Source of the DNA: Actinomadura sp. HBU206391
GTDB taxonomy: Bacteria; Actinomycetota; Actinomycetes; Streptosporangiales; Streptosporangiaceae
Direction of reading: 5' to 3'
Assembly: GCF_014323665.1 (NCBI RefSeq)
Contig: NZ_JABVEB010000021.1
Location: 1-60,886, forward strand
Length of the DNA: 60,886 nucleotides
Positions 1 through 8,456 of this stretch are shown piece by piece. The notes beneath the pieces were generated by a model. It was not told where the DNA came from and did no database searches. It worked only from the letters and a program-made list of their open reading frames with translations. Position 1 is the stretch's first letter; each line of letters starts with the position of its first letter. Both the position numbers and the translations under genes were made by a program.

Positions 1-1
1 G

Positions 2-88
2 GACGCCTCCGCCGAGCAGATCGTCGACGAGGCACTGAAGCACCGTCCGATCCCAATGGGCCCAGCCCATACCGAGCCCTCCGAATAG
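2..88 (+). CDS. 3' end of an unidentified gene (partial)
   Basis: The first 88 bases read as an open frame of 28 codons ending in TAG, with codon use like that of the other genes here. The fragment is charged and helical-looking (QIVDEALK) with a Pro/Glu-rich tail. It is too short to assign a family. It is called coding only because it enters from the window edge without a stop and ends just before a gene-free repeat block. Confidence 0.4.
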   Translation, partial: DASAEQIVDEALKHRPIPMGPAHTEPSE

Positions 89-354
89 CCGCCCTTCCCC
101 AAGAACGCAACGGAACCGCGACGGACCCCAACCAGAGCGACCAGACCACCGAACCGACGCGACCAGCGTGACCAGGGCACCGACCTGACCCGAACAAGTG
201 CATGATCACGACATAGAAGGCTCTGCGATCGCGCGGGCCCCCGCAGGATCAGGGCACCCACAGTGGTGATCATGCAGTTAGTCGCCGCCGCACCCCCCGC
301 CGCAACCAGACGGCGAGAACAACTGCATGATCACGGATGAGGTCCGCGGGGGTC

Positions 355-396
355 GATCAAGGATCGGGGTGCCTGGAGGTGCCGTGATCCTTGATC
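355..396. repeat. 11-bp inverted repeat inside the repeat block
   Basis: GATCAAGGATC at 355-365 is repeated in inverse as GATCCTTGATC at 386-396, giving a perfect 11-bp stem with a 20-base loop. It is unrelated in sequence to the surrounding TGCATGATCAC repeats, so it is a second palindrome type in the same gene-free block. Confidence 0.7.
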
Positions 397-440
397 CACT
401 CCATCACTCGTCGGGAGACTCGCCTGGCAGGGCATGGCCA

Positions 441-508
441 GAGGCCCCTCGGCAGGATTGCGACCGGAGGCCCCCCGGCAGGGCGCGCCTGAAAGCCCCC
501 CGGCAGGG
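441..508. repeat. Three GGCCCCYCGGCAGG-like direct repeats
   Basis: Three imperfect copies of a unit close to GGCCCCCCGGCAGGG occur in tandem, separated by 10-12 bases. No reading frame or hairpin explains them. Confidence 0.55.
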
Positions 509-804
509 TGAGAGTAGGTGTCTCCTGCTGCCGTGATCATGCACTTATTCGCACGACCACGCCCGCCGCGACTACGGGCGCGAACAAGTGCATGATCACG
601 ACGTGGAACGACCTCCCCCGTGATCATGCAGTTGTTCGCGCGACCACGTCTGACGGGACCGTGGGGCGCGCACAAGTGCATGATCACGGGAGTGCAGGTT
701 CTGCGCGCGACCCTTGGAGGGCGCCGACCCGGCGGTGATCATGCAGTTGTTCGCCGCCACAACGTCCTGCTGTAAGCAAACGACGCGCACAAGTCCATGA
801 TCAC

Positions 805-893
805 GGCGGTGGGACGGTGCATGCGGATGGGGTCAGGAGGCGGAGGGTTCGGCGGTGGGACGGTGCATGCGGATGGGGTCATGAGGCGGAGGC
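805..893. repeat. 46-bp tandem duplication covering a gene's 3' end
   Basis: A 46-bp unit beginning GGCGGTGGGACGGTGCATGC is present twice (805-850 and 851-893) with one clear mismatch. The second copy contains the stop codon and last codons of the molybdenum-hydroxylase gene; the first copy is the duplicate just downstream. It is probably a slippage or duplication event at the border of the repeat block. Confidence 0.75.
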
Positions 894-3026
894 TTCGATG
901 GCGGCGACGATCGCCGCGCTGGTGAGTGGCAGGTCCCTGGCCCTGACCCCGATGGCGGCCGCGATCGCGTTCGCGATGGCCGCCGCCGTCGGTCCCTGAG
1001 CCGCTTCGCCCGCACCCATGGGGGGTGTGCCCGGCTCCTCGACCAGCTCCACGGAGATCTCCGGCGTCTCACTGAAGCGCAGGATCGGATAGCTCTCCCA
1101 GGTGTCGCTGGTGATCCTGCGCCGGTCGAACCGCACCCGCTCCTTGAGCGTCCAGCTCGCCGCCTGGACGGCTCCGCCCTCGATCTGGTTGCGCACCCCG
1201 TCGGGGTTCACGACCTGGCCGACGTCGACCGCGATGGTCAGGCGGCGGACCCGGACCTCTTGCTCCGCCTCCACCTCCGCGACCACCGCGCAGTAGGCCC
1301 CCTTGCCCTTGTACCGGGCGAACCCGATCCCGCGCCCTCTGTCGTCCGGCACCGGTGTGCCCCAGCCCGCCGCCTTGGCCGCCGTCTCGAGGACCTTCCG
1401 CCCGCGAGCGTCGCCGAGATGCGTCAGGCGGTACGCCAGCGGGTCGACGCCGGCGGCCAGGGCGAGCTCGTCCATGAACGACTCGATCGCGAACACGTTC
1501 ATGAAGGCGCCCAGTGAACGGATCGCCGACGAACGGATCGGTGTCTCCAGCAACCGGTGGCCCGTGACCCGGCGGGCCGGGAAGTCATAGATCGGCACCG
1601 CGTTGCGGATCGTCCCGCCGCCGTTGGCGAGCGGAGGGTCGGCGGCCGCGGGTTGGTTCAGGGGCCGCTCCAGGTAGGCGCCGGCGAGCAGGCCGGGCAC
1701 CCCGCGGTAGCCGGGACGGCTCGTGTGCCCCTGGCTCCACACGTCGTACCGCCAGGAGCGCACCACGCCGGAGTCGTCGACGATCGCTTCGACGTCGGCG
1801 GACATGGCCGATCCGAAGGGCGACCAGGTGAGCTCGTCGCTCCGGCTCCACTGCACGTGCACCGGGCGGCCGGGTACGCGGCGGGCGAGCAGCACCGCGT
1901 CGAAGGCCGCGTCGTCGGCCGCGTTGTGCCCGTAGCAACCGGCGCTCTCCGCGTGCTCGACCTCGATGTTCTGCGCGTCCAGGTCGAGGGCGAACGCGAT
2001 GGCGGCTCGTAGGTTGTGGATGCCCTGACTGTGGCTCCAGACCGACAGGGTGCCATCGTCGTTCCAGCGCGCCACCCCGCAGCTCGGCGCCATCGACGCG
2101 TGCGCCAGGAACGGTCGGCTGTAGGCGGCCCGCAGTGTCCGCACCTCCGGAGAGGACCCCTCCGACGGCGGCTGCTCGTCGGCCAGCACCTTGATGGTCT
2201 CGTGCGGGCCGGACCGCAGGAAGGTGCGCAGATCGTCCTCGTCGGGCAGCCCGTCGTGCTCCTCCCAGGTGGTGGCGTCTCTCAGTGCCGCCACGGCGCG
2301 CATCGTCTCGGCCTCGTCCGCACCGATGACACCGGTGAACGAGCCGTCCCTGACCACCTCGACGTCCATGCCGTCGAGCCGGGACGTGTCGACCTGCCGC
2401 AGGATCGCGCCGGGAGAGGGCGGGCGAAGCACCCGCCCGTACAACTGCCCGGGCAGGCGCAGGTCGTGGATGTACCTCGGCCGACCGGCGATCTTGTCGG
2501 GCAGGTCCACGCGAGGTGAGCTCGTACCGGCGAACACCGGCCGATCGCCCTGCGTGAGGGGCGCCTCGGGATCGGCGGGCACGTCGAGATCGACGGCGGC
2601 GGCCAGCGCGCCGTACGACGTGGTCCGTTCGCCCCCGCTGATCCGGCCCTGCCGTACGGTGACCTCCTGGACGCCGACGTCCCAACGCCGCGCCGCCTCG
2701 GCCACGAACCTGACCCGCACCTGAGCGCATGCCGCGCGCAGGGAGGGACCGGAGTGGACGATCGACATGCTCCCGGACGTCAGGCCCTGATCGGGGCCGT
2801 ACCTGGTGTTGGGCGGCAGCATCCGCACCTGATCCAGGCCGACGCCGAGCTCATCGGCGGCGATCTGCGCGAGCGCGGTGAGGATTCCCTGGCCGAACTC
2901 CACCTTGCCCACCCGCACGCCGATGGTGTCATCGGCGTTGACGGTGACCCAGCGCGACAGGATCGGGTTCGCCTCCAGGTCCTTGGGCAGCTGGTTGATC
3001 CGCACGGTCTCGTGTCCGGCCGTCAT
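879..3026 (-). CDS. Molybdopterin-binding large subunit of a xanthine-oxidase-family hydroxylase
   Basis: A 715-residue protein of the xanthine dehydrogenase/aldehyde oxidase superfamily, closest in layout to the IorB-type (isoquinoline 1-oxidoreductase beta) subunits. Near residue 41 it has the GKVEFGQG segment that lines the pterin site, followed by a TSGSMS stretch. At the C terminus PMGAGEAAQGP places the catalytic base at about Glu674. Such enzymes hydroxylate aldehydes or N-heterocycles with water as oxygen donor, using Mo-cytosine-dinucleotide. The start is the ATG at 3026, which overlaps the stop of the 2Fe-2S gene by four bases; an open frame continues upstream but runs into that gene. 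No FAD subunit (CoxM type) is nearby, so electrons probably pass to a cytochrome or another acceptor. The substrate is unknown. Confidence 0.88.
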   Translation of the reverse strand: MTAGHETVRINQLPKDLEANPILSRWVTVNADDTIGVRVGKVEFGQGILTALAQIAADELGVGLDQVRMLPPNTRYGPDQGLTSGSMSIVHSGPSLRAACAQVRVRFVAEAARRWDVGVQEVTVRQGRISGGERTTSYGALAAAVDLDVPADPEAPLTQGDRPVFAGTSSPRVDLPDKIAGRPRYIHDLRLPGQLYGRVLRPPSPGAILRQVDTSRLDGMDVEVVRDGSFTGVIGADEAETMRAVAALRDATTWEEHDGLPDEDDLRTFLRSGPHETIKVLADEQPPSEGSSPEVRTLRAAYSRPFLAHASMAPSCGVARWNDDGTLSVWSHSQGIHNLRAAIAFALDLDAQNIEVEHAESAGCYGHNAADDAAFDAVLLARRVPGRPVHVQWSRSDELTWSPFGSAMSADVEAIVDDSGVVRSWRYDVWSQGHTSRPGYRGVPGLLAGAYLERPLNQPAAADPPLANGGGTIRNAVPIYDFPARRVTGHRLLETPIRSSAIRSLGAFMNVFAIESFMDELALAAGVDPLAYRLTHLGDARGRKVLETAAKAAGWGTPVPDDRGRGIGFARYKGKGAYCAVVAEVEAEQEVRVRRLTIAVDVGQVVNPDGVRNQIEGGAVQAASWTLKERVRFDRRRITSDTWESYPILRFSETPEISVELVEEPGTPPMGAGEAAQGPTAAAIANAIAAAIGVRARDLPLTSAAIVAAIEASAS

Positions 3027-3496
3027 GCGGTCTCCTCTGAGGACGCGGCTTTCAGGACGGCGCGCACGACGCGACGCTGAACGCCGCAGCGGCACAGGTT
3101 CCGTTCGAGCGCCTCGATGACGTCCTGCTCGTCCGGCTCCGGATTGGCGTCGAGGAGGGCGCCCGCGCTGACGAGGATTCCGGAGATGCAGTAGCCGCAC
3201 TGGGCCGCCTGCTCTTCGACGAACGCCCGCTGCAGCCGGTGCAGGCCGTCACCGGGCGCCAGGCCTTCGACGGTGACCACGGTCCGGCCCTCCGCGGACC
3301 ACATGGGAGTGTCGCAGGACGCGACGACGTTGCCGTCCAGCTGGACGAAGCACGCGCCGCAGAGACCCACCCCGCAACCGAACCGGGTCCCCTTCAGGTC
3401 CAGCTCGTTGCGCAGGACGTGCAGGAGCGAGGTGTCCGGATCCGTCTCGACACGGACGCTCCGCCCGTTGACGGTCAGCTCGTACGCCTGCTTCAT
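3023..3496 (-). CDS. 2Fe-2S small subunit of the molybdenum hydroxylase
   Basis: A 157-residue iron-sulfur subunit of the CoxS/IorA type. Cys41, 46, 49 and 61 form the plant-ferredoxin-like cluster, and Cys100, 103, 135 and 137 form the second cluster in the helical C-terminal domain (CGYC and CRCG). It carries electrons from the molybdenum site of the partner encoded immediately downstream. It overlaps both neighbours by ATGA junctions, so regulator, small subunit and large subunit are almost certainly co-translated. The length is usual for the family and all eight ligands are present. Confidence 0.93.
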   Translation of the reverse strand: MKQAYELTVNGRSVRVETDPDTSLLHVLRNELDLKGTRFGCGVGLCGACFVQLDGNVVASCDTPMWSAEGRTVVTVEGLAPGDGLHRLQRAFVEEQAAQCGYCISGILVSAGALLDANPEPDEQDVIEALERNLCRCGVQRRVVRAVLKAASSEETA

Positions 3497-4191
3497 GCAA
3501 GTGCCTCCGCGAAGACCTCGGGGTGCTGGGAGAGTTCAATGCGGGTCCGCCGGATGTGCCCGCTGAGGTACCGTTCGGCGTCGACGGCGTCCCTGCGTTC
3601 GATGGCGTCGAGGAGCAGCCGGTGCTCGGCGTTCACCACCCATCGCCGGGCCGGTCCGCTCAGGTGCATGTACGCGCGCCGGTAGTGCTGGGTGGAGTTC
3701 CAGAGTCTTACGACCATCGAGGACAACTGGTCGATGCCGCACCCGCTGTAGGTCAGCAGATGGAGCTCGCGGTCGAGCGCGAGGAACTCACCGATGTCGG
3801 TGTTGCTCTCGATCCTCCGCTGGATCTCCTGGAGCCGCCGGAAGTCGTCCTCCGTCAGATGCGGGATGCTCTCGGTGAGCGCGAGCGGCTCGATCCGCTC
3901 GCGCATCTGGTAGATGACGTCCACTTCGTGCATGTCCAGCTTGGGTACGCGGGCGCCTCGGTGCCTGTGGTGCTCGGTGAGCCCTTCGGCCTCGAGAATG
4001 CGCAGGGCCTCGCGCACCGGCAGCCGGCTGGCGCCGAAGCGCTCGGCGATGCCCTCCTGCCGGATCCGCTCACCCGGCGCTATCTGCCCGCTCAGGATCG
4101 CCTCGCGCAGGTAGTCGGCCACCCGCTGGCTCGCCGCGTCGCCGTTGTTCCCGCTGTTCCCGGTCGTCGTCCCGATCACCTGTCCTGGCAT
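3493..4191 (-). CDS. GntR-family regulator, FadR/FCD subfamily
   Basis: A 232-residue protein with an N-terminal winged helix (about residues 20-80; SGQIAPGERIRQ then ASRLPVREALRILEAEGL) and an all-helical FCD ligand domain with family-typical His/Asp positions (ALDRELH and NAEHRLLLDAI). FCD regulators usually bind small organic acids and repress a divergent catabolic operon. It lies inside the minus-strand operon, 11 bases after the VOC gene, and overlaps the 2Fe-2S gene. The three TTGGATCCAA-type boxes at 4754-4842 are its likely operators, covering both arms of the locus. That pairing is inferred from position and from the palindromic form usual for FCD regulators. Confidence 0.9.
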   Translation of the reverse strand: MPGQVIGTTTGNSGNNGDAASQRVADYLREAILSGQIAPGERIRQEGIAERFGASRLPVREALRILEAEGLTEHHRHRGARVPKLDMHEVDVIYQMRERIEPLALTESIPHLTEDDFRRLQEIQRRIESNTDIGEFLALDRELHLLTYSGCGIDQLSSMVVRLWNSTQHYRRAYMHLSGPARRWVVNAEHRLLLDAIERRDAVDAERYLSGHIRRTRIELSQHPEVFAEALA

Positions 4192-4202
4192 GAGCGGATC
4201 CC

Positions 4203-4706
4203 CTACCCGGCCGGGCTCTGCCGGTCGAAGGCCTTGCCGTGCGGGTAGGACACGAGCTCGAACTGCATGCCCCAGGGGGCGAGGAAGTACACCCAGCGCT
4301 GCCCTTGGCTCGGCCCGCTGCTGGCGGTCGGGTCGCCCATGACCGTGACGCCCTGGCTCTTCAGGTACGCGACCGCGGTGTCCATGTCGTCGACGTACAG
4401 GGCGATGTGGTGGCCGCCGACGTCGCTGTTCCTCGGCACCGTCATGTCCTGCTCCGGCGCGGAGTACTCGAACACCTCGAAGATCGCCTGGCCGCCGCAG
4501 CGGAAGAAGTGCAGCTCGCGCATCACGGCACGCGGATGGACGCCCAGGTGCTCGGTCATCCAGTCGTCGTCATGGCGGTAGGGGCCCAGCGTGTACATGT
4601 ACTCGCATCCCAGCACATCCACCAGGAACGCCCGCGCCTCCTCGAGATCGGGCACCGTGAAGCCGATGTGGTCCACGCGGGTCAGTCCGGGGAGTCCGGT
4701 GCTCAT
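4203..4706 (-). CDS. VOC-superfamily (glyoxalase/dioxygenase-fold) protein
   Basis: A 167-residue protein with the paired beta-alpha-beta-beta-beta modules of the vicinal oxygen chelate fold: DHIGFTVPDLEEA at about residue 11, then GHHIALYVDDMDTA, ending in a WGMQFELVSYP strand. The metal ligands are likely the His of DHIG, the Glu of AIFEVFEY, the His of HHIALYVD and the Glu of MQFELVS. Family members include epimerases, glyoxalases and extradiol dioxygenases; which applies cannot be read from sequence. The ATG at 4706 is chosen because homology begins there, although an open frame runs further upstream. As first gene of the operon with the molybdenum hydroxylase, it probably acts in the same pathway. 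Confidence 0.85.
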   Translation of the reverse strand: MSTGLPGLTRVDHIGFTVPDLEEARAFLVDVLGCEYMYTLGPYRHDDDWMTEHLGVHPRAVMRELHFFRCGGQAIFEVFEYSAPEQDMTVPRNSDVGGHHIALYVDDMDTAVAYLKSQGVTVMGDPTASSGPSQGQRWVYFLAPWGMQFELVSYPHGKAFDRQSPAG

Positions 4707-4753
4707 CCTGCCCTCTTCCACTCTGTGATCTTCCACTTTGCGATCGAGCCAGA

Positions 4754-4842
4754 TTGAATCCAAGCCACATTGGATCCAAACCATCGTAACGCGCTGAGGT
4801 GACAACGGTCTATCGGACATCTCCCTAGATATTTGGATCCAA
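4754..4842. promoter_or_regulatory. Three TTGGATCCAA-type operator boxes between divergent operons
   Basis: Perfect 10-bp palindromes TTGGATCCAA occur at 4770-4779 and 4833-4842. A one-mismatch copy, TTGAATCCAA, lies at 4754-4763. The flanks of the two perfect copies are themselves inverted (CCACA before the first, TATGTGG after the second), so the outer sites mirror each other. They fill the 186-bp gap between the VOC gene and the E1 gene. FCD-type GntR regulators commonly bind such 10-12-bp palindromes, and one is encoded in the left arm. Coordinated control of both arms is the likely consequence. Confidence 0.75.
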
Positions 4843-4892
4843 TATGTGGCAGGCTGCGCTGACATCAGGATCGATCGCACGGGAGCGTGTGC

Positions 4893-7073
4893 ATGCCTCA
4901 GCACCACCGGCTCGACCCCGCGGTGCCCTGGGTCGAGGTCGTCACCACCGACGCCGACTGGGACGCGGCCGATCCGGCCCTGCTCACGAGCATGCTCAGC
5001 CAGCTCGTCCTCATCAGGACCTTCGAGGAGTACGTCCTCGAGCTCGCGAAGGCCGGGCTGGTCCACGGGCCGGCGCACTCGAGCATCGGGCAGGAGGCCG
5101 GCGCCGTCGGCTCGATCCTGCCCCTGACGAGCAAGGACACCGTCAACGGATCCCACCGGGGCCACCACCAGTTCCTCGCCAAGGTGCTCGCGCACGTCGA
5201 GCCCAAGGGAATCGATCCCCGGCAGGAGTTCTCCCCGGACGTGCGCGCGGTGCTGCTCAGGAGCCTGGCCGAGATCTGCGGCCTCGACCGCGGCTTCAGT
5301 CATGGGCGCGGCGGATCCATGCACCTGCAGTGGAAGGAGGCCGGCGCCATCGGCACGAACGCCATCGTCGGCGGCGGGGTCCCGCTCGCGGCCGGCTCGG
5401 CGTGGGCGCACCGGCAGTCCGGCACCGACGCGGTCTCGGTGACCTACTTCGGCGATGGCGCGACCAACATCGGCTCGACGCTCGAGACCCTGAACCTGGC
5501 GTCCGCGTGGCGCCTGCCGCTCTGCTTCTTCATCGAGAACAACCGGTACGCCGTCTCGACCAACGTCACCGAGGCCACCGGAGAGCCCCGCCTGTCGGCG
5601 CGCGGGCCGGGCTTCGGGATCGCGAGCTGGAAGGTCGACGGCATGAACCCCCTCGCCGTCCACCTCACGATGAACGAGGCCCTGGCGCACATGCGCGACG
5701 GCAAGGGCCCCGCAGTGATCGAGGCGGACGTCTACCGCTACTTCCACCAGAACGGCCCGTTCCCCGGCAGCGCGTTCGGCTACCGCACCAAGGAAGAGGA
5801 GAAGCAGTGGCGCGACCGTGACCCGATCAAGCAGCTCTCCGGGCACCTCACGCGGCGCGGCATCCTCGCCCAGACCGAGATCGACGCGACGATCGAACGT
5901 GCGACCAAGCTGATGGCCGAGATCGGCGACGTACTACTGGAACCGCTGCCCGGCGGCAAGCCCGGCCAGCGCCGGATCAGGCCGGCGGAATGGCCCGACC
6001 CGGCCTTCGCCGACGTGGGAGTGCGAGGGGACCTCAGCGAGTTCGCCGACGCCCGCTTCGCCGACCACGACACGTTCACCGGCGAGCTCGCCGAGCAGAA
6101 GTTCATCGACGCCGTGGCCGGCGTGATGGGCCGGCGGATGGCGACCGACGGCACCGTCGTCGTGATGGGCGAGGACGTGCACCGGCTGAGCGGCGGCACC
6201 AACGGCGCGACCCGCGGGCTCAAGGAGGCGCACCCCGACCGCGTCCTCGGCACGCCGATCAGCGAGAACGCGTTCACCGGCCTCGGCGGGGGCATCGCGC
6301 TCGACGGCCGCTACCGGCCCGTGGTCGAGTTCATGTACGCCGACTTCATGTGGGTCGCGGCCGATCAGCTGTTCAACCAGATCGCCAAGGCCCGGCACAT
6401 GTACGGCGGCGACGGCGCCGTGCCGTTCGTACTCCGCAGCAAGGTCGCGATGGGCACCGGGTACGGCTCGCAGCATTCGATGGACCCGGCCGGCATCTTC
6501 GCCACCTCGGCTGGCTGGCGCATCGTCGCCCCGACGACGCCCTTCGACTACGTGGGGCTGATGAACAGCGCGCTGCGGTGCGACGATCCGGTCGTCGTCC
6601 TCGAGCACGTCGATCTCTACACATCGGTCGGGCAAGGACCGGTGGACGACCTCGACTACTGCATACCCGTCGGCAAGGCCGCCGTCCGCCGGGCCGGCTC
6701 GCAGCTCACCGTCATCTCCTACCTCGCGATGACCGGCTACGTCCTCGAGGCGGTCGAGTCGCTCGGCACCGTCGACGCCGAGGTGATCGACCTGCGCTGG
6801 CTCGACCGGGCGAGCATCGACTGGGACACGATCGGCGAGAGCATCAAGAAGACGGGCAACGTGCTCATCGCCGAGCAGGGGGCGCTCGGCACGTCGTACG
6901 GCGGCTGGTTGTCCGACGAGATCCAGCGCCGCTTCTTCGACTGGCTGGACCAGCCGGTGCAGCGCGTGACCGGCGGCGAGGCGTCGCCCAGCATCAGCAA
7001 GGTCCTCGAACGCGCGGCCATCGCCCGTACCGAGGAGGCGTCCGCCAAGCTCGACGAGATGAGCGGGTACTGA
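4893..7073 (+). CDS. Fused alpha-beta E1 component of a 2-oxoacid dehydrogenase
   Basis: A 726-residue thiamine-diphosphate enzyme in which the E1 alpha (about 1-380) and beta (about 393-726) chains are one polypeptide. The TPP/Mg motif runs from GDG at 187-189 to NN at 216-217. The beta half has GEDVH, ISENAFTGLGGG and MYADFMWVAADQ. E1 decarboxylates a 2-oxoacid and transfers the acyl group to the lipoyl domain of E2, encoded 1 base downstream. The ATG at 4893 is preferred over an in-frame GTG at 4887 because GGGAG lies 7 bases before the ATG and only 1 base before the GTG. Such fusions occur among branched-chain, acetoin and sugar-derived oxoacid dehydrogenases; the substrate is not evident. 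No E3 gene is present, so the housekeeping lipoamide dehydrogenase must serve. Confidence 0.92.
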   Translation: MPQHHRLDPAVPWVEVVTTDADWDAADPALLTSMLSQLVLIRTFEEYVLELAKAGLVHGPAHSSIGQEAGAVGSILPLTSKDTVNGSHRGHHQFLAKVLAHVEPKGIDPRQEFSPDVRAVLLRSLAEICGLDRGFSHGRGGSMHLQWKEAGAIGTNAIVGGGVPLAAGSAWAHRQSGTDAVSVTYFGDGATNIGSTLETLNLASAWRLPLCFFIENNRYAVSTNVTEATGEPRLSARGPGFGIASWKVDGMNPLAVHLTMNEALAHMRDGKGPAVIEADVYRYFHQNGPFPGSAFGYRTKEEEKQWRDRDPIKQLSGHLTRRGILAQTEIDATIERATKLMAEIGDVLLEPLPGGKPGQRRIRPAEWPDPAFADVGVRGDLSEFADARFADHDTFTGELAEQKFIDAVAGVMGRRMATDGTVVVMGEDVHRLSGGTNGATRGLKEAHPDRVLGTPISENAFTGLGGGIALDGRYRPVVEFMYADFMWVAADQLFNQIAKARHMYGGDGAVPFVLRSKVAMGTGYGSQHSMDPAGIFATSAGWRIVAPTTPFDYVGLMNSALRCDDPVVVLEHVDLYTSVGQGPVDDLDYCIPVGKAAVRRAGSQLTVISYLAMTGYVLEAVESLGTVDAEVIDLRWLDRASIDWDTIGESIKKTGNVLIAEQGALGTSYGGWLSDEIQRRFFDWLDQPVQRVTGGEASPSISKVLERAAIARTEEASAKLDEMSGY

Positions 7074-7074
7074 C

Positions 7075-8394
7075 ATGGCCGGCATCCTGCGCATGCCCGA
7101 AGTGGCCGCGAACGCGATCGAGGCCGTCCTGCAGAGCTGGCCGATCGCGGAGAACGCCCCGTACGCCACCGGCGACGCGATCGCCACCGTCGAGACCGAG
7201 AAGGCCGTCGTCGACGTCGAGGCCGAGAGCGACGGTGTCATCCTGAAGACCCTGGTGCCCGAGGGCGCCGAGGTGCAGGTGGGCGCGCCGATCGCCCTCG
7301 TCGGCGAGCCGGGCGAGCAGCCGGAGAACCTCGACGCGCTGCTCGCCGAGCTAGGCCTCGCCCCCGTCGGCCCCGTGGCGGCCGCGGAGCGGCTCGACCT
7401 ACGACCGGGGCCGGCCGAGAGCGCCGTCGTCGACGCCTCGACCGCCTCCAATGCATCCGCCGCATCGAGCAACGGTTCGGGTGGGCGCGTCTTCTCCAGT
7501 CCCCTGGCCCGCCGGCTGGCCAGAGAGGCGGGGATCCCCGTCGAGAAGATCCCCGGGACCGGCCCGAACGGCCGGATCATCCGAAGGGACGTCGAAGCGG
7601 CGATCAGGAGCACCGGCACCTCGTCGCAGCCCACCGCGGCACCCGCCGGGCCCGCCCCGGCGACCGACCCGGTGACCAGGCCGGTGAAGGTCCCAGCGGC
7701 CACGGCGGCGTCGCAGACGTTCACCGACATACCTCACTCGCGCATCCGCGCGGCCGTCGCCGCTCGGCTGACCGAGAGCAAGCAGACGACACCGCACTTC
7801 TACCTGCGTGGCACGGCGCACGTCGGCAAACTGCTCAAGCTGCGGCAGCGGCTGAACGATGGCGGCCCGGTGAAGATCTCCGTCAACGACCTGGTGCTCA
7901 AGGCCGCCGCCCGAGCCCACCTGCTCGTTCCCGCGATGAACGTGATCTGGACCCCGGACGCGGTGCGGTCCTTCTCCTCGGTCGACGTGTCGGTGGCGAT
8001 CGCGACCGGGCGAGGCCTCGTGACACCGGTGCTCAGGTCCGCCGAGCAGATGACCGTCTCGTCGGTGGCCACCACCGTGAAGGACTTCGTCGAACGCGCC
8101 AAGGCCGGCCGGCTACGGCAGAGCGAGCTCGAAGGCGGCGCCTTCAGCGTGACCAACCTGGGCATGTTCGGCACCGAGGACTTCGCCGCGATCATCAACC
8201 CCCCGCAGTCGGCGATCCTCGCCGTCGGTGCCGTGCGCCAGGAGCCGGTCGTCAAGAACGGCAGGCTGAAGGCCGGAACGGTGATGCGGGTGACGCTTTC
8301 GGTGGACCACCGGCCGATCGACGGCGCGGTCGCCGCCGAATGGATGAGGGTCTTCCTCGCACTGCTCGAGAATCCGGTACAGATCCTGGCGTGA
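7075..8394 (+). CDS. Dihydrolipoamide acyltransferase (E2)
   Basis: A 439-residue E2 with the classical order of domains. The lipoyl domain carries the lipoylated Lys43 in ETEKA. A Pro/Ala/Ser linker follows, then a peripheral-subunit-binding domain at about 140-177 (SPLARRLAREAG to GRIIRRDVEAA). A second Ala/Pro linker leads to the catalytic domain, ending in DHRPIDG with the active-site His412 and Asp416. It starts 1 base after the E1 stop, so the two are translationally coupled. It transfers the acyl group from E1 to CoA. A single lipoyl domain and one binding domain are normal for actinobacterial and Gram-positive E2s. Confidence 0.93.
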   Translation: MAGILRMPEVAANAIEAVLQSWPIAENAPYATGDAIATVETEKAVVDVEAESDGVILKTLVPEGAEVQVGAPIALVGEPGEQPENLDALLAELGLAPVGPVAAAERLDLRPGPAESAVVDASTASNASAASSNGSGGRVFSSPLARRLAREAGIPVEKIPGTGPNGRIIRRDVEAAIRSTGTSSQPTAAPAGPAPATDPVTRPVKVPAATAASQTFTDIPHSRIRAAVAARLTESKQTTPHFYLRGTAHVGKLLKLRQRLNDGGPVKISVNDLVLKAAARAHLLVPAMNVIWTPDAVRSFSSVDVSVAIATGRGLVTPVLRSAEQMTVSSVATTVKDFVERAKAGRLRQSELEGGAFSVTNLGMFGTEDFAAIINPPQSAILAVGAVRQEPVVKNGRLKAGTVMRVTLSVDHRPIDGAVAAEWMRVFLALLENPVQILA

Positions 8395-8456
8395 CCTGCG
8401 CTTCACTCTTACGCACTCGGTCACGTGGTCAGGCGGATGTCTTCGACGGGTGTGTT

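Larger units (their letters stand above)
191..806. repeat. Cluster of nine alternating inverted repeats forming four hairpins
   Basis: Nine copies of a roughly 20-base unit, consensus GCGAACAASTGCATGATCAC, lie near 191, 266, 313, 532, 579, 620, 667, 735 and 785. Orientation alternates strictly (+ - + - + - + - +). The last eight copies pair into four hairpins (266-335, 532-600, 620-688, 735-806) with stems of about 20 bp and loops of about 28 bases. The core contains the palindrome TGATCA. The rest of the block holds a second hairpin (355-396) and a short direct repeat (441-508). No gene was found between 89 and 878. The layout resembles REP/BIME-type palindromic clusters; the function is unknown. 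Confidence 0.85.

Noticed and set aside
191..806. CRISPR-like array from regularly recurring 20-base units
   Set aside because: Units alternate in orientation, spacing varies from about 40 to 220 bases and no cas gene is present; this is a palindromic cluster.
4893..8394. Acetoin dehydrogenase operon
   Set aside because: No acoR-type regulator, no E3 and no acoX-like gene; the fused E1 alone does not define the substrate.
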